Origin: Streptomyces violaceusniger Tu 4113
GTDB lineage: Bacteria > Actinomycetota > Actinomycetes > Streptomycetales > Streptomycetaceae
Assembly: GCF_000147815.2 (NCBI RefSeq)
Contig: NC_015957.1
Span: 2,604,001-2,668,000 of the forward strand
DNA: 64,000 bases
Direction: 5' to 3'
In this document: positions 17,139 to 24,241 of the stretch, one piece after another
Position numbering within the stretch: the stretch's first letter is position 1
Layout of the letters: each line of letters starts with the position of its first letter
The notes under the pieces: generated by a model
Told to the model about the DNA's origin: nothing
Databases searched by the model: none
Seen by the model: only the letters and a program-made list of their open reading frames with translations
Program-made: the position numbers and the translations under genes

Positions 17139-18566
17139 GTGATCCTGCACTACTTCAGTTCCGCCGGGTGGGAAGAGTGGGGCCTGTACGAGCGGCCCGT
17201 CATCCGGGAGACCATGCCCGTCCTCATCGACGAGGACCTCTGCTTCGAGGACGCTGCGGTGCCTCGGCCGACGGTGGTGATGAACCTGTGGCTCCGGGAG
17301 TTACCGGTGAGCGGGGCGCCGTCGCCGAAGTCGTGGCGTACGTACGCCCAGGCGCTCAAGGGCTGGGTGGAGTTTCTCGGGCGCCCGCCGGATCCCGGTC
17401 TTCGCTGATCGGCAGCGGCTTCGGGATGCGTTGTCGATGTACGCCGAGTACCGGCTGTCCGGGCCGCTGGAGGTGCGGCTGAGCTCGGCGAGTTGGAATC
17501 TGGCGGTCAAGACGCTGTCGTCCTTCTACCGGTGGGCGGCGGCCGAGGGGTACGCGCCGACGGTCCCGTTCTCCTACGTGCGCCAGTCGATGACCCGCCC
17601 GGACGGTGCGCGGGTGGAGGTCACCAGGAACCTGGCGACGGTGCGTTCGGGCAACGCGCGCGCGACGCGGAAGTACCTGGAGAGGCCGTACGCTGAGCTG
17701 CTGATGCAGGCCCTGGCGGGCAACGACCCGGCGGGTGAGCGGGATGTCTCGTTCCGGGGGCGGGAGACCGGTCGCAACGCGGCCGTGATCGGCCTGGCGC
17801 TGTCCAGCGGGCTGCGGTCGCAGGAGTTCACGCATCTGACGGTCTACGAGCTGCCGCCGCTGCCGCGCCGCCGCACGGCGGTGCCGGTGCCGCTGGTGCT
17901 CGCTCCGCCGACGGCGAAGGGCAGGAAGGGCCGGTCGACGTGGATCGGTTACGAGGACCTGGCCCGGGTCCACGACTACATCGGCTGGGAGCGGGCCGCG
18001 GCGGCGGAGGGCTCGCGCTGGCAGCCCTGTGATCCGCTGTTCGTCGAGGCCCCGACTCACGACGGCGCGCTGATCAACGGAATGCGACGCCGCTGGCACA
18101 CCCTCACCCCGGCCGAGCGGCTGCGGCTGGTGGCACCCGGCGGAGGCAGCGCCCTGCTGGCAGTGCAGTCCGGCGGAAGCCATTCGTCGACTGGGCGACC
18201 GTTCTGCGCCGGACCGCGCTACGGATCCGGGACCGCTTTGAGTCGTCCTTCCCACATGTCCATCCCCATGTCACCAGGCACACCTTCGCGATGGCCACGC
18301 TGGAGCGGCTGGTACGCGGCTACTACCAGCAGGCCGCCCAGCTCGTCGTGGACACGGGCGGCGACGACGCCCTGGCGCTCTATCTGACCAAGGCCGATCC
18401 CCTGCTGGTGCTGCGTGATTTGTTAGGACATACCAGTGCCGCCACTACTCAGGCGTATCTGCATCTGCTCGACATCCAGCGGATCTACCGGGACGCCTAC
18501 GCGACCGCCGGAGGCGCGTTGACCGTGGATGCCGACGCGGTCGCCGAGTTCGAGGGCGAGGTCTGA
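17139..18566 (+). pseudogene. Tyrosine recombinase 1 (TnpA-like), two frameshifts
   Basis: Three frames together give one site-specific integrase of about 475 residues. The core-binding part (to about 17395) has WGLYERPVIRETMPVLIDED and KSWRTYAQALKGWVEFLGR. One extra base near 17396 shifts to DPVFADRQRLRDALSMYAEY. The catalytic part has the first active-site arginine in SSGLRSQEFTHL. A one-base loss near 18175 shifts to KPFVDWATVLRRTALRIRD, then box II HPHVTRHTFAM (His-x-x-Arg) and LLGHTSAATTQAYLHLLD with the active-site His and Tyr. All catalytic residues survive but are not in one frame. It ends overlapping the next gene by one base (TGATG). Confidence 0.85.
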
Positions 18567-20284
18567 TGCCAGCCGAGATCCAGCACCCCCTGGCGGTGCT
18601 GTTCACGCTGCCGGACGGCGTCATCCACCACGGTGTCCTGCACGATCTGCCGAACCAGCAGCTTGCCACGGACCTGGCCGTGGGACTGGTTGCGGCCACG
18701 CATCCGCACGGGCCGATCCGCACCCGCTCGGTGGCCCGGCAGTACATGACGACGATGCGCCGGATGGCGCGCGACCTCGATGCCTGGGGTGTCACGGGCG
18801 GTCTTGCCGATCTGACCCCGGGCACTCTGGTCCAGTACTGGCTGACCTGCGACTACCACCGCGAACGGCGCATCCGCGTGGTGCTGGACGCCTTCCAGGA
18901 GACAGCCGGAGGACTGGACCCGGGTATCTGCCGTCACCTGGCCGGGCGGCGGATCAACAAGGTGCAGAAGAGCCGGCCCAACCAGCCCTACAGCGACGGT
19001 GAATGGCGGCGGCTGGAAGCCTCCTGCACCGAACAGATCGCGGCGGCCCGCCGCGCACACCGTCAGGCGCAGGAGGCAGCCGGCCGGGGTGCCGATCCGT
19101 CCGTCCACGGCGTCACCTTCGACAACCTCGCCTGGCTCTGGCTCCACGCGGGCCCCGCGGAGGCGAGAAAGGCCATCGAGCGGTTCGGCACGATGGGCGC
19201 CGGTGTTGACCGGGCTCAGCTCGCAGCGGTCGAAGCCGCGCTGTTCCCGGCCTCGGAGACGGCGTTCGCCTACCTCACGCTGTTTGCGATGCGCACGGGC
19301 ATCGTCCCTGACGGCATCGACGCCCTGCGACTCGACAACATCACCCGGACCTCGGCGAACACCGTCCTGCTCTCCTACCGCAAGGGCCGCACCGGGGACG
19401 AGGCGCTCAACCTGCCCCGTGATGCCGTGCGGCTGCTGGACCGCTGGCTGGAGCACTCAGCCCAACTACGTGAGCACGCCGGGGATTTGGCTGATCGTGT
19501 ATGGATCTATGTGGGCCGCGACGGACTCGGAAGAGGGCAGGGCAGGATCTTCGACCGCCCCCGCGGCCAGCGCCAGCGCCGGGCCTGGATGGAGTCCTCG
19601 GGCGTGCTCGGCGACGACGGGCAGTCCCTTCCGGTGCACGGCGGCCGGGTCAGGGCCACCTACCACCACCGGCGCGACCGCACGGCCTGGACCGGCCGCA
19701 CGACGATCGACCCCAACCACAGCGCCCGCGTCGAGGGAGATCACTACCTCAGCTCTCACACCCCGGCCCAGCTGGACGCGCTTGAGGGCGTCATCGAGCA
19801 GGCCCAGGGCGATGTGCGGCGCAAGGCCGGCCCGCCGGTCGTGATCAGCGGTGAGGACGCTGCCGCGTTCGCCGCGGGCTTCCCTCGCCTGGTCGAGGAA
19901 GCCGGTCTGGACGCGGCGGCCATCCAGGCTCTGCTCTCCGGTGAGCAGGACATGTTCGTCGCCGCGTGCGCCAGCCCGCTCAACGGCCCGCGCGCCCCGG
20001 CGGGAACCCTGTGTCCGGCCCGGCCCTGGGTGTGTCTGCTGTGTCCGCTCGCCGCGTTCGCGACCCGTCACCTGCCCAATCTGCTCAGGCTCAAGGCGTA
20101 CTTCTCCCGGCAGGCCCAGCAGATGACCACCACGCAGTTCCTGCGGATCTTCGGGCCATACACGGCCCGCCTGGACGAGGACATCCTGCCCCGCTTCGGC
20201 CCGGCCGCCATCGAGGCCGTCACCCGGCAGAGCACCGAGACCGCCGCCTTCTTGCCGCTGCACCTGGAGGAACAGCCCCAGTGA
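18566..20284 (+). CDS. Recombinase-like protein 2 of the nested element (TnpB-like)
   Basis: 572 residues. Its size and place between two recombinase genes, with 1- and 4-base overlaps, match the middle gene of three-recombinase modules. The N-terminal half looks like a core-binding domain (ARQYMTTMRRMARDLDAWGV, LVQYWLTCDYHRERRIRVVL). The region IVPDGIDALRLDNITR sits where box I should be but lacks the usual GLR arginine spacing, and no clear His-x-x-Arg box is seen. Near the end, CPARPWVCLLCPLAAFA carries three cysteines that could bind a metal. It may be a structural or target-choice subunit and not a catalyst. The frame is intact. Confidence 0.7.
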   Translation: MPAEIQHPLAVLFTLPDGVIHHGVLHDLPNQQLATDLAVGLVAATHPHGPIRTRSVARQYMTTMRRMARDLDAWGVTGGLADLTPGTLVQYWLTCDYHRERRIRVVLDAFQETAGGLDPGICRHLAGRRINKVQKSRPNQPYSDGEWRRLEASCTEQIAAARRAHRQAQEAAGRGADPSVHGVTFDNLAWLWLHAGPAEARKAIERFGTMGAGVDRAQLAAVEAALFPASETAFAYLTLFAMRTGIVPDGIDALRLDNITRTSANTVLLSYRKGRTGDEALNLPRDAVRLLDRWLEHSAQLREHAGDLADRVWIYVGRDGLGRGQGRIFDRPRGQRQRRAWMESSGVLGDDGQSLPVHGGRVRATYHHRRDRTAWTGRTTIDPNHSARVEGDHYLSSHTPAQLDALEGVIEQAQGDVRRKAGPPVVISGEDAAAFAAGFPRLVEEAGLDAAAIQALLSGEQDMFVAACASPLNGPRAPAGTLCPARPWVCLLCPLAAFATRHLPNLLRLKAYFSRQAQQMTTTQFLRIFGPYTARLDEDILPRFGPAAIEAVTRQSTETAAFLPLHLEEQPQ

Positions 20285-22452
20285 CGACCGCCCATGCCTC
20301 TTCCCCGGCCCTGGCCGGGCGGCGCCCCTTCCACGGTCTCCCGGTCATCGAGACCGCCGGCCTGCGGCGTGAGCCCGGCAGCCCGCGGCCCGTATTCGAC
20401 CAGGATGTCTGGGACCTGACCGGCCTCGCCGACGCCCCGGTGGTGATGAGCGCACACCGCAAGATCCTGGACTTCACCGCCATCATCAACCCCCGCTGGC
20501 GGCAGGTTGCCCGCGAGTACCTGATGGCGCGGATGGCCCCGCTCCATCCGGACGTGGCCGTCTTGCCGCAGGCGTTCCGCACCCCACTGAACCCGAACTC
20601 CCTCTGGTCCGAACTCAAGCACCTGGCCCTGTGGTTCAACCACCTCACCGCGGTTGGCATCACCTCGCTGTCGCAGGTCCGCCAGCATCACTGCGACGTC
20701 TATCTCGCGGCTGCCTCGCGCAGTGCCACCGACCCTGACCGGCTGCTGTCACCCGCGACCACGGTGGCGATGGTCCGCATTCCACAGTTCCTCGTCCTCT
20801 ATACAGAGATCCTCAGCGATTGCTACCAGCCGGGCTTCACCCCGTGGCCGGGCCGCAGCGCGGACGAGGTCACGGGATATGTACGCAGTGACGAGAACCG
20901 GGTGCCGCCGGTCCCGGACACCCTGTTGCGGCCTCTACTGGCGAACTGTCTGTACTTGCTGGAGACGATCGGCCCGCTGCTGGTGGCCGAGGCGGCCGTG
21001 GCCCGCGCTGCCGACCAACGTGAGGCCGCCTCGCGGCGCGGCCTGCTGGTCACTGAGGTCGATGGCTTGCGCGAGGTCATCGAGCGACGGCGAGAGACCG
21101 GGCTTGCCGCTGCACGGGCCGCTGACGCGACCGTCACTCAGCGCTTGAAGCGCGGATGGGACGCGGGCGACCCGCTCCTGCACATGTCGTGGCATCCGCT
21201 CGTCGTTCAGGCGGCGGGAGCCATGGGACACCGCAGGGACCTGGAGAGACTCCGTCCCGAACTGGAACGGTGGGTAAGTGAGTGCGGCCTTCAGCAGCCC
21301 TGGTGCCGCGATGCAGCCCTGGTGTCCCGCCCCGATGACGGCACCCCGGTGCCCTGGGCCCTGCCGATGGCCCGGCACCAACTGGACGTCACGGTCCATG
21401 CCGTCACCTCTGCCGCCTACTTCCTCACCTCGGCGCTTTCCGGGATGCGTTCCTCGGAACTGGCGGAACTGACGAGCAACTGCCGCCAGCAGGAACAGCG
21501 GCCCGGCGGCGGCACCCGCTACCGCTTGGTCTCCCGCCGCATCAAGGGCGAGGTATTCGGCGGGACCGAGGACGCGTGGGTAGTCACCGAAGACGTGCAC
21601 CTGGCCATCGCCACCGCCGAAGCCCTCACAGGCGCCGCCCCGGGTGAGCGGCTGTTCGCCAAGGCATCCAACAACAGCAACAGCCGCTATACCGCCCTGC
21701 GCGCATGGGTGAACGGCGAGTACGGACAGCGGCTCGGCCTGGAGCCCATCCCCGACGGCCCGGTCAATCCCCGAGCTCTGCGGCGCACGCTCGCGATGGC
21801 CATCGCCCAGCGCCCGCACGGCCTTATGGCCGTGAAACTGCACCTCAAGCATGCCAGCGTCGCCACAGCCGAGGGCTATGCCGCCCGCCCCGGCGGACAC
21901 CAGGCCGCCTTCGCCGCCGAAGTCGCCGCCGAGGAAGAAGCCGAACACCTGCGGTTGACCGTCGCCGCCTACGAGGACTACCAGCGCGGCATCCTGCCCA
22001 GCGGCCAAGGCGCCCGCGACCTCATTGGCGCCTTCAGGGCCGTCGACCAAGTCCTGGGGCGGCACGACGCCGGGCCGGTCACCGTCATCGACGACCGGCG
22101 CGTCGAGCGAGTCCTCAAAGCGAAGGCGAAGACCCTGCACCTCGGTGTCGGCAACTACTGCTGGTTCTCCGATCCGGGCAAGGCATTGTGCCTGAAAATC
22201 GCCGGCACCCCGGACGCAGCCGAGCCGCTGATGGGGATGTGCGACTCGGCCCGCTGCCCGCAGGCCACCCACCACCCCCAGCACCGGCAGATCTGGGCCG
22301 AACACGCCGACAGCACTCGGGCCGTGTTTCTCGGCAACCCCAGACTCTCCAAGCCCGAACGGGCCCGAGCCCAGGCCGCCTTCGACCGTGCCACTCGCAT
22401 CGTCGCCGATATCGACGCTGCCGGCCACCCTGACGAGGAGCCGCGCTCATGA
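20281..22452 (+). CDS. Tyrosine recombinase 3 of the nested element
   Basis: 723 residues from GTG 20281, overlapping the previous stop as GTGA. The catalytic domain is in the C-terminal half: SALSGMRSSELAELTS holds the box I arginine, NPRALRRTLAMAIAQRP the box II arginine (Asn in place of the usual His), and LKHASVATAEGYAAR the late His and the Tyr nucleophile. The last 130 residues contain cysteines in NYCWFSDPGKALCLK and MGMCDSARCPQATHH, a possible zinc-binding tail. It should cut and join DNA at the CGCGCGT core. The frame is intact. Confidence 0.8.
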   Translation: MTTAHASSPALAGRRPFHGLPVIETAGLRREPGSPRPVFDQDVWDLTGLADAPVVMSAHRKILDFTAIINPRWRQVAREYLMARMAPLHPDVAVLPQAFRTPLNPNSLWSELKHLALWFNHLTAVGITSLSQVRQHHCDVYLAAASRSATDPDRLLSPATTVAMVRIPQFLVLYTEILSDCYQPGFTPWPGRSADEVTGYVRSDENRVPPVPDTLLRPLLANCLYLLETIGPLLVAEAAVARAADQREAASRRGLLVTEVDGLREVIERRRETGLAAARAADATVTQRLKRGWDAGDPLLHMSWHPLVVQAAGAMGHRRDLERLRPELERWVSECGLQQPWCRDAALVSRPDDGTPVPWALPMARHQLDVTVHAVTSAAYFLTSALSGMRSSELAELTSNCRQQEQRPGGGTRYRLVSRRIKGEVFGGTEDAWVVTEDVHLAIATAEALTGAAPGERLFAKASNNSNSRYTALRAWVNGEYGQRLGLEPIPDGPVNPRALRRTLAMAIAQRPHGLMAVKLHLKHASVATAEGYAARPGGHQAAFAAEVAAEEEAEHLRLTVAAYEDYQRGILPSGQGARDLIGAFRAVDQVLGRHDAGPVTVIDDRRVERVLKAKAKTLHLGVGNYCWFSDPGKALCLKIAGTPDAAEPLMGMCDSARCPQATHHPQHRQIWAEHADSTRAVFLGNPRLSKPERARAQAAFDRATRIVADIDAAGHPDEEPRS

Positions 22453-22875
22453 TGCACAACCCCCAAGCGGAACCCGAGGCCAGGATTCAGAACGCGATGC
22501 GGCAACTTCTCGCCGGGCCCGTTCCCGACGGGCTGAAGTGCGACGTCAAGAGCTTGTGCACCCTCGCAGGAGTACCGCGAGCGACGCTCTACCGCACCTA
22601 CCCACACCTCAAGGCCGAGTTCGACCGTCAGCGCCAAGCCGCCCAGGAAGCCGGACAGCAGCCCGACCCACGCCTGGCTCAGATCGAACGTCTCAAGGCC
22701 GAGGTTGCCACTCTGCGCGAGCGCCTCAGCAGGAAGAACACTGAGGCTAGACGCTCTGAAGGAGTTCCAGGCCACAGCCCTGTCCCGCCTCGCAGCCCAG
22801 CACGAAGAGATCACCACGCTTCGACGACAGCTTGACGCCACCCCGGTGGCGTCAGTCCGCACACTTCCTCGATAG
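22449..22875 (+). pseudogene. Small coiled-coil TnpC-like protein, frameshifted near its end
   Basis: ATG 22449 overlaps the previous stop as ATGA. The first about 100 residues have a helix-turn-helix-like part (LKCDVKSLCTLAGVPRATLY) and a charged coiled coil (ARLAQ/IERLKAEVATLRERLSRKN region). The frame then continues to a stop at 22835 with protein-unlike sequence. One base shift near 22750 gives LKEFQATALSRLAAQHEEIT, then a stop at 22873-22875, which fits the coiled coil much better. This is the small accessory gene of Tn554-like and DUF6262-type modules. Whether the shifted product still works is unknown. Confidence 0.7.
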
Positions 22876-22908
22876 CGTGGAGTTAGACCCGAGTGATGAG
22901 GAGGGCGC

Positions 22909-23826
22909 GTGCGACTCGCGCTGGACGCACTGTTCGCTGACGTGCCCGCGGAGCAGCTCGATGAAGCTCGCGACTTCTACAAGTCGAGGGCGGCAGGCCG
23001 TGGCCCCGGCTCACTGGAGGAGCTGAAGGATGTCCGAGCGAAGAGGTCAGCTCCTCCTGCCGCCGATCCGCCTGCCATCGAAGAGACGATCGAAGCCGCA
23101 GAAGCACGCGTCCCTGTCAGAATCTTCACTCCTATCGACGGTCCGCCGCAGGGCGTCTACCTGGACATACACGGCGGCGGCTTCTACATGGACTCCGCAG
23201 CGCGAGGAGACAAACGCAACCGCGAACTCGCAGACGCCCTCCACCTCGCCGTTGTCAGCGTCGACTACCGGCTGGCCCCCGAGCACCCGTGGCCAGCGGC
23301 ACCCGACGACTGCGAAGCAGCGGCGCTCTGGCTCGTCGAAGAAGCCGATGCCCGCTTCGGAACGTCCCGACTTGCGATCGGCGGGAGCTCCGCGGGAGCC
23401 ACACTCGCCTTGGCGACCCTGCTCCGGCTGAGGGACAGAGATACCGTTGGTCAGTTCACCGGCGCGGCACTCCAATTCGGGACCTACGACCTGAGCGCAC
23501 GAACCCCGGCCGGTCGCCGCATCGCGGACGAATACTTCATCCAGGCGTACGCCGGCCATGTGGAAGACCGCACCGTTCCCGACATCTCTCCCATCTACGG
23601 CGTTCTTCGCGGGCTTCCCCCAACGCTGCTGATCGTCGGAAGCGCAGACGTGTTGCTGGAAGACAACCTGGCGCTGGCAGGTCGGTTGTCAGCGGCTGGC
23701 AATGACGTCGAGCTCCGGGTCTACCCCGACTCACCTCACGGCTTCACGGCCCACCCCACGGCAATGGCCAGGACAGCGCTCAGCAGCGTCGACTCCTGGC
23801 TGCGCGACCGGATTACGCAATCGTAG
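22909..23826 (+). CDS. Alpha/beta hydrolase, hormone-sensitive-lipase type (cargo of nested element)
   Basis: 305 residues, intracellular. The oxyanion-hole motif HGGG is at 88-91, the nucleophile Ser161 in GGSSAG, and the acid and base are Asp247 (GSADVLLEDN) and His277 (DSPHGF). VVSVDYRLAPEHPWPAA is the family strand-turn. It would hydrolyse small carboxylic esters, or inactivate an ester-containing compound. The start is GTG 22909 with GAGGAGG close upstream. It is the only non-recombination gene inside the nested element and, unlike most of its neighbours, has an intact frame, which suggests it is the useful cargo. Confidence 0.92.
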   Translation: MRLALDALFADVPAEQLDEARDFYKSRAAGRGPGSLEELKDVRAKRSAPPAADPPAIEETIEAAEARVPVRIFTPIDGPPQGVYLDIHGGGFYMDSAARGDKRNRELADALHLAVVSVDYRLAPEHPWPAAPDDCEAAALWLVEEADARFGTSRLAIGGSSAGATLALATLLRLRDRDTVGQFTGAALQFGTYDLSARTPAGRRIADEYFIQAYAGHVEDRTVPDISPIYGVLRGLPPTLLIVGSADVLLEDNLALAGRLSAAGNDVELRVYPDSPHGFTAHPTAMARTALSSVDSWLRDRITQS

Positions 23827-23969
23827 GGACTGACCGCGATCTCGAAGGATCCCAGTCCCAGAGGTCGATTACGTGAGACACAGCCTCGCGCACTCCCGCC
23901 GACGTGGGCGGCAAACCATCAGGCGCGCAGTCGACATCGATCGACCGGACACGTCTCATGCCCGGCTAT

Positions 23970-23989
23970 CGCGCGTAGCCGATGAGCAT
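23970..23989 (-). pseudogene. tnpR: tnpR 5' fragment: first seven codons
   Basis: Read leftward from ATG 23989: ATG CTC ATC GGC TAC GCG CG, that is MLIGYAR, the standard N-terminus of Tn3 resolvases. It then runs into nested-element DNA and stops at once (CGA TAG). The last 7 bases are the core repeat 23970-23976 (CGCGCGT on the plus strand). Confidence 0.9.
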
Positions 23990-23990
23990 G

Positions 23991-24114
23991 TGTCGGAATC
24001 TATCGGGTGCACCGTTCACCGACGCTGTTTTCCGACGCGAGTTTCCGACACTGCCCACCTGCGGGTTCGTGATCACGTCCCCAAGTGTCGGCAGACGATC
24101 GTTTGCCGACACTT
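23991..24114. promoter_or_regulatory. Probable Tn3 res site
   Basis: It lies directly upstream of the original tnpR start, where res sits in this family. It contains repeated TGTCGG/CCGACA boxes: TGTCGGAATC at 23991, CACCGACG near 24017, TTCCGACG near 24029, TTCCGACA near 24043, and a perfect pair of 11-base arms AAGTGTCGGCA (24083-24093) and TGCCGACACTT (24104-24114). The boxes pair into subsites of about 26-34 bp as resolvase dimers need. The tnpR promoter should also be here. Confidence 0.65.
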
Positions 24115-24241
24115 TCGAGTCGGTTCGCGATCCACTCCGGGTTTCGTGCTCGGAGCATCGCGCCGCAGGTACGGCACTCCATCGACGACTGAGCCGGGTC
24201 CGAACAGGATGCCCGCATTCAGCCCCGTAGCCCTGGGCGGT

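Larger units (their letters stand above)
17033..23976. mobile_element. Nested element with three tyrosine-recombinase-type genes, inserted in tnpR
   Basis: The bounds are the two CGCGCGT copies; removing 17033-23969 (6937 bp) rebuilds tnpR exactly. The order is recombinase 1 (frameshifted), recombinase-like 2, recombinase 3 and a small TnpC-like gene, each overlapping the next by 1-4 bases, then an alpha/beta-hydrolase cargo gene. The plan resembles Tn554-type elements (TnpA, TnpB, TnpC), which also recombine at short cores without making long inverted repeats. TGTCTCGTG-like words recur near both ends (17058, 17112, and inverted at about 23870) and may be arm-type binding sites. Confidence 0.85.

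Noticed and set aside
23827..24241. Small coding frames between the hydrolase and SARP genes
   Set aside because: No ribosome sites or domains; the region is explained by the nested-element end, the tnpR start and res.
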